Assembly (NCBI RefSeq): GCF_937875145.1 | Contig: NZ_CALNCS010000140.1 | Location: 1-58,172 of the forward strand | Source: Alkalibaculum bacchi | Lineage (GTDB): Bacteria; Bacillota; Clostridia; Eubacteriales; Alkalibacteraceae | DNA length: 58,172 bases | Reading direction: 5' to 3' | Part shown: piece by piece, positions 24,774-33,744 of the stretch | Position numbering within the stretch: position 1 is the first letter of the stretch | Layout: every line of letters starts with the position of its first letter | Notes under the pieces: generated by a model | What the model was told of the DNA's origin: nothing | Databases searched by the model: none | What the model saw: only the letters and a program-made list of their open reading frames with translations | Made by a program: the position numbers and the translations under genes

Positions 24774-26561
24774 ATGTCAAAACCTATAACCGTAAATTTT
24801 CCTTTACTGAATAAAAGCATACAAACAAACAAAGATTCTACTATTTCGGATGTATGCACCTTAATTGGTGAGCCCCTCAATTTAATCTGTGGTGGAAAAG
24901 GCAAGTGTGGTAAGTGTAGGGTGGATATTAAAACAAATGAAAAAACAGAAAGCGTATTAGCTTGTACGACAAAAGTATATGAAAATCTTAATATAATGAT
25001 TACTAGTCAAGATTCCTCAGCCCAAATTCTTACGACCACTGTACTAAAAGATATACACCCTAATCCGCCTCTAAAATTTTATTTTGTAGATACATCTAAA
25101 TTAGAAACGTCTATTGGAGAAAGCGACTGGGAAACCCTTTGCACTAAACTTGAAATGGACTTTGATAGACCCTCTATACATATTTTACAAAAAATTTCTA
25201 ATCTTTTTCACGATTCAACTGGCATAAATCTGGTCGCTTATGATTATGCCATTGTTGATGTCCTACGGGGTGATAAAAATATGAATTTATACGGATTAGC
25301 GTTTGATATTGGCTCTACTTCAATCGTAGCTTATTTGTATGATCTAACTACGTACGAGCAATTGGGTATTAGCTCGCAATTAAATAAACAAACTAGTATT
25401 GCTGGTGATGTCATTGGACGAATTGAGTATGCGATTAAGGAGCCTAATGGTTTAAAAAGATTACATGAATTAGTAATTGAAACTGTAAATGAAATTATTG
25501 TCGAATTCTGTGATAAAAATAAAATTAACAAAAGTTCTATTTATCAAGCAAACTTTTGTGGTAATAGCACGATGCAACATTTGTTTTTTGAAATAAATCC
25601 TCAATATCTTGGTCTCGCACCATTTTCAAGTACTACTCATGATGAGATTATTGCTAACGCTAAAGAACTAAAGATTCAAATCAATCCAAATGGAGTTATT
25701 ACCTTCTTGCCCCTATTAGGAGGCCATGTTGGAGGCGATACAGCAGCAGTGCTTTTGTCCTTACCAAAGGATGAAAAAAATAGGTTGATTATCGATTTAG
25801 GTACGAATGGTGAGGTTGCCGTTGGAAAAGACAAATATTATAAAGTTGCTTCTATGGCCTCTGGGCCTGCTTTAGAAGGTTATGGAATTGAGTATGGCAT
25901 GAGAGGTACTGTAGGCGCAATTGAAAGAGTTACAATATATAATGGAAATATTGTTTACAAAGTCATAGGACAAGTCCCTCCAATTGGGATCTGTGGCTCG
26001 GGTATTATCGATATTGTTGCTGAATTACTTCGCAATAACCTCATTAATAAAAGAGGTGCCTTTGTAAATCCAGATGAAGTAAAAGAAGCTAATTTAGCAA
26101 ATCGAATTATAAGTATCCATAACAAAAAAGCTTTTATCATAGCACATGGCGAAGAAACGAAAAATCGTAAACCTATTGTATTGACACAAGATGATATTCG
26201 TCAAGTGCAATTAGCAAAGGCAGCTATTTTTACAGGTTGTACTATGCTTATTGAAGAAGCTGGATTAAAGGGCGAAGATCTTGAAGAAATTCTTATGGCA
26301 GGAGCTTTCGGAAATTATATTAATATGGATAGAGCTCAACTTATAGGCTTGATTCCTTATTTTGAGGGAGTTCCAGTATACTCTATTGGAAATGCAGCAG
26401 CTACAGGCTCACAACTTTTCCTATTGTCACAAGAAGAAAAAGAAAAGTGCATAGAAATCGCCAAAAATACAATACACATAGAAATTGCTACAAATCCAAG
26501 CTTTACGAAGAATTATATGAAGAATACGTATTTGAATAAAGTCGAAATCTATAAACGCTAG
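24774..26561 (+). CDS. ATP-dependent reductive activator of corrinoid protein (RACE-type, 2Fe-2S/ASKHA)
   Basis: A 595-aa protein of the corrinoid-activator family, which uses ATP and a 2Fe-2S centre to reduce inactive Co(II) to Co(I). The N-terminal ferredoxin domain has Cys 39, 45, 48 and 64 (CGGKGKCGKC). The ASKHA ATPase part has GLAFDIGSTSIVAYLYDL, IIDLGTNGEVAVG and ILMAGAFGNYINMD. It resembles AcsV (30740-32659) but is shorter and separately transcribed. It lies opposite a corrinoid protein gene, its likely target. Strong promoter upstream and AAGGAG before ATG. Confidence 0.88.
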   Translation: MSKPITVNFPLLNKSIQTNKDSTISDVCTLIGEPLNLICGGKGKCGKCRVDIKTNEKTESVLACTTKVYENLNIMITSQDSSAQILTTTVLKDIHPNPPLKFYFVDTSKLETSIGESDWETLCTKLEMDFDRPSIHILQKISNLFHDSTGINLVAYDYAIVDVLRGDKNMNLYGLAFDIGSTSIVAYLYDLTTYEQLGISSQLNKQTSIAGDVIGRIEYAIKEPNGLKRLHELVIETVNEIIVEFCDKNKINKSSIYQANFCGNSTMQHLFFEINPQYLGLAPFSSTTHDEIIANAKELKIQINPNGVITFLPLLGGHVGGDTAAVLLSLPKDEKNRLIIDLGTNGEVAVGKDKYYKVASMASGPALEGYGIEYGMRGTVGAIERVTIYNGNIVYKVIGQVPPIGICGSGIIDIVAELLRNNLINKRGAFVNPDEVKEANLANRIISIHNKKAFIIAHGEETKNRKPIVLTQDDIRQVQLAKAAIFTGCTMLIEEAGLKGEDLEEILMAGAFGNYINMDRAQLIGLIPYFEGVPVYSIGNAAATGSQLFLLSQEEKEKCIEIAKNTIHIEIATNPSFTKNYMKNTYLNKVEIYKR

Positions 26562-26625
26562 TCTTTAGCCTTGGGCTATTTCTCTTAGGTAAAGGAAATA
26601 GCCCCTTTAGGGGCTAAAAGACTAG
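26558..26625. terminator. Nested terminator hairpin between convergent genes
   Basis: Outer stem CTAGTCTTTAGCC (26558-26570) pairs with GGCTAAAAGACTAG (26612-26625), and an inner stem GGGCTATTTC/GAAATAGCCC (26573-26582, 26594-26603) forms a second hairpin. The activator stop codon TAG is part of the outer stem. It probably serves both converging genes, although T runs are weak. Confidence 0.7.
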
Positions 26626-26637
26626 ACAATTTATATG

Positions 26638-27288
26638 TTATTTTTTTTCATTCATCCACTCTTTACAGATATTTAGCCCATGTGCTGCATTTGTAGTAAA
26701 TGCATCAGACCCAATTTGATCGCTTGCATCTTTGCTTACTGGGTTTCCACCTATAATAATTTTTATATCATCACGTAAGCCTGCTTCTTTTAATCCATCT
26801 ACGGTCAATCTCATAGCATCTAGAGCAAGTGTTAAGACTCCGCTCAAACCTACGATATCTGGCTGTATTTCTTTTACTTTTTCAACAAAAGCTTCTACTG
26901 ATTGATCGATTCCGATATCGTGAACTTCAAATCCTTCAGCTTCAGCCATAATTCTAAAGATATTCTTTCCTATGTCATGCAAATCACCCTTGACTGTTCC
27001 TAAGACAATTTTACCTTTATTTAATTCTTTGCCTTCTTCACCAAGTATAGGTCTAATCATATCAATTACATCGGCGAGTATCTCTCCAGCGTAAATAAGA
27101 TCGCCTACAAAGTAATCTCCTCTTTCGAAGCGATCTCCTACAATAGCCATCCCTTCCTGTGCTGCCGTCATTAATTGATCAGCGTCTTCTGGAGTAGGAT
27201 TAGATTTCATAAAATCTTCTACAAATTGTATTACTGTGTCATCATCCAAATCTCCCATAATTTGTGACAATTTGCTTATATCTATCAT
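26638..27288 (-). CDS. Corrinoid (B12-binding) methyl-carrier protein
   Basis: A 216-aa MtaC/MtgC-like protein. The N-terminal four-helix cap (residues about 1-85) is followed by the B12-binding Rossmann domain with the base-off motif D-x-H-x-x-G in GDLHDIGKNIF (His 104 as cobalt ligand), then SGVLTLALDAM and a GG near the C-terminus. It carries the methyl group between a substrate methyltransferase and a methyl-THF methyltransferase. ATG at 27288 has GGAGG 7 bases upstream; TTG at 27291 is less likely. No MttB/MtaB-type substrate methyltransferase is in the window. Confidence 0.92.
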   Translation of the reverse strand: MIDISKLSQIMGDLDDDTVIQFVEDFMKSNPTPEDADQLMTAAQEGMAIVGDRFERGDYFVGDLIYAGEILADVIDMIRPILGEEGKELNKGKIVLGTVKGDLHDIGKNIFRIMAEAEGFEVHDIGIDQSVEAFVEKVKEIQPDIVGLSGVLTLALDAMRLTVDGLKEAGLRDDIKIIIGGNPVSKDASDQIGSDAFTTNAAHGLNICKEWMNEKK

Positions 27289-27574
27289 CAAAAAACCTCC
27301 TTGTATCTAAAAGCCAAATTACGGTTAATTCTATCATTAACTTTAGTAAATTGTCAATTTTAGATTATTTTCTACAAATTTATATTATATTATACTATAA
27401 AAAGATAAAACCGAGAACTTAATTTGCGTAATATTCACAAAACATTATATTTTACGAACTTTTTACAATATACCTATTCTACTTCTAAGTTTAACATAAA
27501 ATTACTACAATAGTCGATAAATCTAAATATTTTATGATATAATATTATCAAAACGAATGACAAGAAGGTGAATT

Positions 27575-28204
27575 ATGAAACCAGAAGCTGTTATTGAAAA
27601 GAGAAAAGATAAAATCCCTTATGAATATTACAAAGAAGAGTTTAAAGCCTTAAGCCGCGAATTCATATTAGGCAATTCAGGAGTCATTTTTGACGAGATA
27701 GAAAAAGTTTTTAGAGTAAATCTACTAGGTGATATCCATACCGTATCCTCTCTCTCTGGAGAAGTAGATGAAGATAATCCTAATATTAAATACCCTTTAA
27801 AGACCTTGATTTTACGATATCTTCTTTCAGGAAAAGATATTAAGGGCACAGGCAAAATGATCAACTATAGAGACGTTCAAGATGGAAATCTATATTACCA
27901 CAATTTTTATGGTAGGTGCCTACTACGATTAGCTAAAACTTTTAAAAACAAATTTGATCTTTTAGCTATAGCTCTCGAAAAGCTAGATGCAGAATGCCTT
28001 GACTTAGGAGATCTCTCCTATAGGGTCATGTTTTTACCAAACATGTACTTAGATATCATCATGTACGCCGAAGATGAAGAATTTTCTGCTAGCGCCCAAA
28101 TCCTATTTAGCGATAATGTGCCCTTTTATTTTAGCGCAGAAGATCTAGCATTTGTGGGAGATACTATTAACGATAAGCTTGTAAAATTGGCTTACGCCAA
28201 GTAA
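27575..28204 (+). CDS. DUF3786 domain-containing protein
   Basis: A 209-aa soluble protein that I match to DUF3786 by its overall pattern: an N-terminal helical part, PLKTLILRYLLSGKDIKGTG, a YRDVQDGNLYYHNFYGRC segment, and a C-terminal MYAEDEEFSASAQILFSDN with ISAED-like NVPFYFSAEDL. The function is unknown. From general knowledge these genes are seen near corrinoid methyltransferase or CODH/ACS genes in anaerobes. Here it is divergent from the corrinoid-protein gene, with 286 bases between. No signal peptide or Cys cluster is visible. Confidence 0.78.
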   Translation: MKPEAVIEKRKDKIPYEYYKEEFKALSREFILGNSGVIFDEIEKVFRVNLLGDIHTVSSLSGEVDEDNPNIKYPLKTLILRYLLSGKDIKGTGKMINYRDVQDGNLYYHNFYGRCLLRLAKTFKNKFDLLAIALEKLDAECLDLGDLSYRVMFLPNMYLDIIMYAEDEEFSASAQILFSDNVPFYFSAEDLAFVGDTINDKLVKLAYAK

Positions 28205-28258
28205 AAAAGCAGCGTTGAGCAACCAACATATAACATTATTATAAAACTTTTACAATAC

Positions 28259-28292
28259 AAAAGGGGGCATATTTATAAATATGTCCCCTTTT
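28259..28292. terminator. Terminator between the DUF3786 gene and ilvN
   Basis: Hairpin AAAAGGGG-CATATTT / AAATATG-CCCCTTTT, small loop, with T run on either strand, between two convergent genes. Confidence 0.88.
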
Positions 28293-28340
28293 GTACGTGT
28301 AATTTTCAATTGTCTTAAGTATATAAAATTTGTAATGATT

Positions 28341-28835
28341 TTATATACTTAAGACTTTATCTCCCCTTTGAAGCCCCGTTGCTCCTGAGCGGATAAATTC
28401 TAAGATGCCAAATGGTTCAACCATATCGATAAAGGCTTTTACTTTTTCTTCATCTCCAGTTATTTGCAGGATTAAGCTATTGCGAGCTACATCCACTATT
28501 TGAGCTCTGAATATATTAGATATTTGTATGATATTTGATCTTGTAGTATTGTCTGCCTTGACTTTTACAAAGACTAATTCTCTACTTACAGAATCTCCTG
28601 GAGTCAATTCGACGATTTTAATTACCTCAATCAATTTATTAAGCTGCTTTTTTATTTGTTCTAATATTTGTTCATCTCCAATTACCGTGATAGTCATTCT
28701 TGAGATTTCTTGATTTTCTGTCTTCCCTACGGTTAAACTGTCTATATTGTAACATCTTCTGGCAAATAAACCTGCGATTCTGCTAAGTACGCCAGAGTTG
28801 TTTTCAACTAATAAAGATAATACGTATTTTTTCAT
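28341..28835 (-). CDS. ilvN: Acetolactate synthase small (regulatory) subunit
   Basis: A 164-aa ACT-domain subunit that stimulates the catalytic subunit and gives valine feedback. ACT domain at residues 2-75 with LSLLVENNSGVLSRIAGLFA, then a C-terminal domain with DVARNSLILQITGDEEKV. Full length for the IlvH/IlvN family. It lies 11 bases downstream of ilvB and ends the operon before a bidirectional terminator. Confidence 0.95.
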   Translation of the reverse strand: MKKYVLSLLVENNSGVLSRIAGLFARRCYNIDSLTVGKTENQEISRMTITVIGDEQILEQIKKQLNKLIEVIKIVELTPGDSVSRELVFVKVKADNTTRSNIIQISNIFRAQIVDVARNSLILQITGDEEKVKAFIDMVEPFGILEFIRSGATGLQRGDKVLSI

Positions 28836-28846
28836 GTAAACTCCTC

Positions 28847-30472
28847 CTAAAATGCCGTATATTCAGGATCAATGAGACACTGAATAAGACAAGGCTCATT
28901 ATTTTCCATAACTTGACTAAATACTTCTCTAAAACGCTCAATAGTCTCTACTTTATAAGCTGGTATAGAGTAGGCTTCTGCTAGCTTTGTAAACTCGATT
29001 TCACATTCTAAATGAACACCGCAGTTATGGTTTTTTCCATAAAAGTTATCCTGTAGGCCTTTTACCATACCTAATCGTTGATTGTTAAAGAGAATAATTT
29101 TAATACCAATATTTTGTTCTCTTATGACAGCTAATTCTCCTAATGTCATTTGAAAGCTTCCATCACCCATGATACAGATAACTTGTCTTTGAGGGCTGCC
29201 AATTTTCACACCTGAAGCTGCTGGCAAGCTATAACCCATGGTTCCAAGGCCTCCAGATGTAAAATAGCTTCGTTTTGCTGTTAATTTGTAATACAGAGCT
29301 GCCCATATTTGGTTTAAACCTACATCTGCAACAACACAAGCAGAGTCGCCTGTGATATCGGATATGCTTGAAATAATTTCTTTAGGATTAATAAAATTGC
29401 ACCCTGGCTGCATATCCATATTAATTGGAAGTGCCTGTCTAATAGATTCAATTTCCTCAAGCCAATTGTCTGTATCTACAGAAATCTCTTTAGTCGTTAA
29501 ATTTTGTAAAATTAGTTTTGCATCTCCTACGATGGGAACCATCGCTTCGATATTTTTTCCGATTTCAGCAGGGTCAATATCAATGTGAATATACTGTAAA
29601 TTGCTATTTAATTGATGAATTCTACCAGTAGCTCTATCCGACATTCTAGCACCTATTACTATAAGTAGATCTGCTCTAGAAATAATTCTATTGGAATATT
29701 GGTATCCATGGCTACCAACGATCCCTGCATAAAGAGGATTATCTTGAGGAAAGCTACCAAGACCCATCAATGAGTTAATAACAGGTATTTTGTTCTTTTC
29801 TGCAAACTCTAGCAATTGTTTTTCGGCCTCAGCTAGGATAACCCCTCCTCCTGCATAAATGACAGGTCGTTGAGAGTCTTTTATTTTATTTATGGCTCTT
29901 TTCACTTGGCCTCGATGACCTAATAGAGTTGGTTGATAGCCGATAATATTGATTTCCTCACACTTTTGATACTTTATATTTTCTTCTTGAACGTTTCGAG
30001 GAATATCAATTAGTACCGGACCTTTTCTTCCGCTATTTGCAAGATAAAAGGCTTCTTTAAAGACTCTTGGGATTTCGTTTGGATCTTTTATTAAGTAGCT
30101 ATGCTTAGTAAAAGGTTCTGTAGCACCTTTTATATCTGCTTCTTGAAAAGCATCTGTACCCAATAAATCCGTATTGACCTGCCCAGTAATGACAATCACC
30201 GGTATGGAGTCAAGATAAGCCGTTGCTATCCCTGTAATCGTATTCGTAGCACCTGGACCAGAAGTGGCAATGCAAACACCTACTTTACCAGTAGTTCTGT
30301 AATATCCACTTGCATAATGAACTAAGGATTGTTCATTACGAACTAGTACATGCTCAATATTCGATTCTCGTATTGCTTCAAATAGAGGTAAAACAGCTCC
30401 ACCAGGGTATCCAAAGACAAGGTTTACATCTTCTTCCTTTAAACACTTCATAATGATCTTTGCCGCTTTCAT
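28847..30472 (-). CDS. ilvB: Acetolactate synthase large subunit
   Basis: A 541-aa thiamine-diphosphate enzyme condensing two pyruvates (or pyruvate and 2-oxobutyrate) in branched-chain amino acid synthesis. The N-terminal ThDP domain has FGYPGGAVLPLFEAI and the activating Glu in VRNEQSLVHYASGY. The central domain has GARMSDRATG, and the C-terminal ThDP motif runs from IMGDGSFQM to LFNNQRLGMV. Slightly short against the usual 550-570 aa but intact. In an acetogen it draws on pyruvate made from acetyl-CoA. Confidence 0.95.
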   Translation of the reverse strand: MKAAKIIMKCLKEEDVNLVFGYPGGAVLPLFEAIRESNIEHVLVRNEQSLVHYASGYYRTTGKVGVCIATSGPGATNTITGIATAYLDSIPVIVITGQVNTDLLGTDAFQEADIKGATEPFTKHSYLIKDPNEIPRVFKEAFYLANSGRKGPVLIDIPRNVQEENIKYQKCEEINIIGYQPTLLGHRGQVKRAINKIKDSQRPVIYAGGGVILAEAEKQLLEFAEKNKIPVINSLMGLGSFPQDNPLYAGIVGSHGYQYSNRIISRADLLIVIGARMSDRATGRIHQLNSNLQYIHIDIDPAEIGKNIEAMVPIVGDAKLILQNLTTKEISVDTDNWLEEIESIRQALPINMDMQPGCNFINPKEIISSISDITGDSACVVADVGLNQIWAALYYKLTAKRSYFTSGGLGTMGYSLPAASGVKIGSPQRQVICIMGDGSFQMTLGELAVIREQNIGIKIILFNNQRLGMVKGLQDNFYGKNHNCGVHLECEIEFTKLAEAYSIPAYKVETIERFREVFSQVMENNEPCLIQCLIDPEYTAF

Positions 30473-30512
30473 ATTGGACTCACCCCTTTATGTATTTTTA
30501 TGTATTTCTAAT

Positions 30513-30541
30513 ATGATAATCTAAAATTCATGTAAAGTCAA
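30513..30541 (-). promoter_or_regulatory. ilvBN promoter candidate
   Basis: Minus-strand TTGACT (30536-30541), 17-base spacer, TATCAT (30513-30518), about 40 bases before ilvB. The leader is too short for a T-box or peptide attenuator. Confidence 0.6.
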
Positions 30542-30599
30542 TGATTAACATCATCACAATCACGGATATAAATGGTCAAGTTGTCAGCTTTAAGGTGGC

Positions 30600-30725
30600 C
30601 AGCAAAAGGAAATAATCCACAAATGGTGACAAAAAAGGGACGAAACATTATTCGCCCCTACCTTTCTCGCCTAAAGGCAAGTTTCCGCTTTTTACATTCA
30701 GCTTTTGTATTTAAGGTTTTGCTGA
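30600..30725. repeat. Mosaic intergenic repeat (ilvB/acsV gap)
   Basis: AAATGGTGAC (30621-30630), GGGACGAA (30637-30644), CTCGCCTAAAGGCAAG (30666-30681) and TTCCGCTT (30683-30690) occur in the same order as the repeats at 18846 and 19898. Confidence 0.55.
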
Positions 30726-30739
30726 CAACCTGAGCATCT

Positions 30740-32659
30740 TTATTTATTATGTGTCGGGAATCTCACTAAATCCGTATGTGGTATAAAAGATGCAGAAATA
30801 AACTCGTCCATATAACCTGGATAAACGCTTAATTCAATATAAGTCATATTGTTTGCTGTATCGTCGATATACTCTTTTGCTTTCTTATTGATTAAGCTCA
30901 TATAGCTACCAGTTAATGAACTGTTTCCAATAAAAGCATATTTATCTTTATCAATATCAGGGAATAAACCAATATTAATGGCGCTATCAATATTAATATG
31001 ACTTCCAATTCCACCAGCTACTTTAATTTCATTTACCATATCAAAGTCTAGCCCTAAACTTGACAACAAGACATGAGTTGCAGAGTAGACTGCTGCTTTT
31101 GCACGAATAAAATTATCAATATCTACTTCTGTAATATAAATATCTCCTGATAAATCGTAATCTTCTTTACGAGCAACTATATATCTGCCTATACCGTATT
31201 CATCGAAATGGATTCTGTCCGTATTTTTATCTTTCATAAAACGTCCTCTAGGATCAATAAGTTTTACCCTCTTCAATTCTGAGATTAAATCAATAATACC
31301 AGAACCACATAAGCCATAAGGAGCGCATGAGCCAATAATATCTAGTTCAGCTACAAAAGTATTGGGATCAATATGAACGGCTTCAATTGCACCATTTGCA
31401 GCTCTCATACCACAAGAAATTTCTCCACCTTCAAATGCTGGTCCTGCTGAACAAGCGCAAGTCATTAGAAAATCCCTGTTACCAAATACGATTTCTCCGT
31501 TGGTACCTAAATCAATTAGAATTGAATTCTCGTCACTTTCTCTCATACCTGCAGCTATAACGCCAGCAGAAATATCTCCACCTACGTAGCTCGCTACAGA
31601 AGGTGAAATAATAACTAAAGCATCTTTATTTAAGCTTAATCCTGCATCATCTACACGAATATCTATATCTTCTGTACTAGTAAAGGCAGGGATATAAGGT
31701 TCTTTTCTAAGATCATCTGAGTGTACTCCTAAAAATAAATGAGCCATAGTGGTATTTGCGGAAGCCGCAAATATCAATATATCCTCTTTTTTTACTTTAT
31801 GATTATTACATAATTCATTTATTAGAGGATTGATGCTTTCTTCTACTATAGCTTCTTTTAGATTTTTCAATCCATTCTTTTTGGTAGAATATACAATACG
31901 ATTAATTACATCCGCGCCGTACTTAGATTGAGCATTGGCACAGGATACTTCTCCTAAAATAGTATCATCATTTAAATCAACCAAACAAGCAGAAACAGAA
32001 GTAGTTCCGATATCAACTGCAATACCGTAAATTTGAGTATCCCCTTGTGGTCTAATATCTATTACTCGTATGATACCCTTTTCTTCTATATAAATAATAG
32101 AAACATTAAAAGCGCTTTCTCTTAAGACATGTGGAATTTTTTTAAGCAAAAAAACACCTATTTGGACATGATCATTGTTTAATTCTTTTGCAACAAACTT
32201 TTTGATTCGCGTTACATCTGAAATATTGTCATCTAAATTAGGTTTATCTAATTGAACATTTAAGATACTTAAGTTTCTCATGGAACCATGTTCTCTTGAA
32301 AACGCTTCTCTTAAATTGTAATATTTCGCTAAATCCTTATCGGTTCTTTTTTCTACCCGAATATGTGTTACTTCTAAAATGGATTCTTTAGGAACTTCTA
32401 CAATAATAGGGCCAGTAACGATGCTTTGGCAAGCTAGAATAAACCCTTGCTGTGACTGCTCATCAGTGAGTCTATGACCACTTGCTATTGTGCCAACTTT
32501 TCCTTCAATGAGTTTTACCTTGCATTTTCCGCAAGTTCCACTTCCATTGCAAGGTGCATCAATATGTACACCTATATTTCGAATCACATTTATGAGAATA
32601 TCATTTTCATTTGCTTCAAATATCTTAACCTCTTCAGGTAATCTTAATTCAATTTCCAA
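30740..32659 (-). CDS. acsV: Reductive activator of the corrinoid Fe-S protein (RACo)
   Basis: A 639-aa ATP-dependent activator that reduces the corrinoid Fe-S protein AcsCD back to Co(I). The N-terminal 2Fe-2S domain has Cys 37, 43, 46 and 77 (CNGSGTCGKCK). A linker/middle domain follows, then the ASKHA ATPase with GIAVDIGTTSVSACLVDL, ILIDLGTNGEIVFG and IKVAGGIGSHINID. The start is TTG at 32659, with GGAGG upstream. It follows the acs operon but is cut off from it by a strong terminator and has its own promoter. The paralogue at 24774-26561 likely serves another corrinoid protein. Confidence 0.93.
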   Translation of the reverse strand: MEIELRLPEEVKIFEANENDILINVIRNIGVHIDAPCNGSGTCGKCKVKLIEGKVGTIASGHRLTDEQSQQGFILACQSIVTGPIIVEVPKESILEVTHIRVEKRTDKDLAKYYNLREAFSREHGSMRNLSILNVQLDKPNLDDNISDVTRIKKFVAKELNNDHVQIGVFLLKKIPHVLRESAFNVSIIYIEEKGIIRVIDIRPQGDTQIYGIAVDIGTTSVSACLVDLNDDTILGEVSCANAQSKYGADVINRIVYSTKKNGLKNLKEAIVEESINPLINELCNNHKVKKEDILIFAASANTTMAHLFLGVHSDDLRKEPYIPAFTSTEDIDIRVDDAGLSLNKDALVIISPSVASYVGGDISAGVIAAGMRESDENSILIDLGTNGEIVFGNRDFLMTCACSAGPAFEGGEISCGMRAANGAIEAVHIDPNTFVAELDIIGSCAPYGLCGSGIIDLISELKRVKLIDPRGRFMKDKNTDRIHFDEYGIGRYIVARKEDYDLSGDIYITEVDIDNFIRAKAAVYSATHVLLSSLGLDFDMVNEIKVAGGIGSHINIDSAINIGLFPDIDKDKYAFIGNSSLTGSYMSLINKKAKEYIDDTANNMTYIELSVYPGYMDEFISASFIPHTDLVRFPTHNK

Positions 32660-32721
32660 TATAATTCCCTCCAGTATTACAACTAGCTTAAATAAACTAA
32701 TGTATTATCCTCTCTGTCTAT

Positions 32722-32751
32722 ATTATACAGATTTTGCATTCTGGAAAGCAA
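32722..32751 (-). promoter_or_regulatory. acsV promoter candidate
   Basis: Minus-strand TTGCTT (32746-32751), 18-base spacer, perfect TATAAT (32722-32727), 62 bases before the TTG start. Confidence 0.7.
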
Positions 32752-32858
32752 TGTCTAAATCATTTATATATAAATATCTTTTTGTACTCTTAAGAATGTT
32801 TTTAATTATAGAGGACTCTTATCAAACTGTGTTTATAATACACTTGTTTTTTCTTATA

Positions 32859-32888
32859 GAAAAAGGTGGTTTTAAAACCACCTTTTTT
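32859..32888 (-). terminator. Terminator of the acs operon
   Basis: Perfect palindrome AAAAGGTGGTTTT / AAAACCACCTTTT (32861-32886) with a T run, 28 bases past the acsE stop and ahead of the acsV promoter. Confidence 0.93.
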
Positions 32889-32915
32889 ATAAATCATATT
32901 CTTTTTTAATGAATC

Positions 32916-33701
32916 TTACAGCTCTAAGTAAGAATCAGCGTATAATGTATTGCCTAAAATAACGTCAGCAGTTTTGATAGCTTCCATTAATTTTGCATCA
33001 CATGGGTTTACGATAGCTGAAGTCAAACCAGCTTGCATAGCCATTGCGATCATATAAGCATCCATTATAGGTCTTAATGCTTTTGGTGCACCATTAGAAA
33101 TATTACTTAATCCACCTGTTGTTTTTAAGCCCATTTCAGTAAGCATAGTAATAGCTTGGAACATTTCTACTTGTTTTTCTTGCATTCCTTTGATTACTAA
33201 GAATAATGGGTCAAATAGCATGTCATCAGTATCCATGCCAGCTTCCATTCCTCTTTCAAGCATCTCTTGGCAATATGCCATTCTTTCGTCGTTATCTCTT
33301 GGAACGCCTTCTTTACTACAAAGTGCGATAACCATAGCATCATTTGCAGCAGCAAGGTTAATATTGTCTGCTCTTTCGCCTGCATCAGCTGAGTTAACGA
33401 TAGGTTTTCCTTTTGAACGATTGTACACTTTAATACCAGCTTCAATAGCTTTAGTATTAGCTGTATCTAATGCAAGTGGCACGTTGTCAAATTCATTTTG
33501 AAGAATTTGAACCATCCATTGCATAATTTCTTCGCCATTTTTTTCTGCAGGACCAATATTAGCATCTAAGTAAGTTGCTCCACAATCAAGTTGTTCTTTA
33601 CCTCTTTTTAAAATTGGTGCTGGATCTCTTTCTTCAATTGCTTTTCTAATGACTGGTGAGATACAGTGAATACGTTCCCCAATAACCATAAATTTCGCCA
33701 T
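32916..33701 (-). CDS. acsE: Methyl-THF:corrinoid Fe-S protein methyltransferase
   Basis: A 261-aa TIM-barrel enzyme moving the methyl group from methyl-THF to the cobalt of AcsCD, the entry of the methyl branch into acetyl-CoA synthesis. Motifs: VIGERIHCISP, YLDANIGPAEKNGEE, PLALDTANTKAIEAG, IVNSADAGER and TTGGLSNISNGAP, carrying the pterin-binding Asp/Asn set. Canonical length. It ends the acsF-acsD-acsC-acsE unit and is followed by a strong terminator. Confidence 0.96.
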   Translation of the reverse strand: MAKFMVIGERIHCISPVIRKAIEERDPAPILKRGKEQLDCGATYLDANIGPAEKNGEEIMQWMVQILQNEFDNVPLALDTANTKAIEAGIKVYNRSKGKPIVNSADAGERADNINLAAANDAMVIALCSKEGVPRDNDERMAYCQEMLERGMEAGMDTDDMLFDPLFLVIKGMQEKQVEMFQAITMLTEMGLKTTGGLSNISNGAPKALRPIMDAYMIAMAMQAGLTSAIVNPCDAKLMEAIKTADVILGNTLYADSYLEL

Positions 33702-33744
33702 AATAAACCTACTTTCTTAATTTTTTATATTAGACTAGTGCCTA

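Noticed and set aside
30473..30739. T-box or peptide attenuator upstream of ilvB
   Set aside because: No T-box motif, no Leu/Val-rich leader peptide and no terminator pair. The promoter lies only about 40 bases from ilvB, and the rest is repeat sequence.
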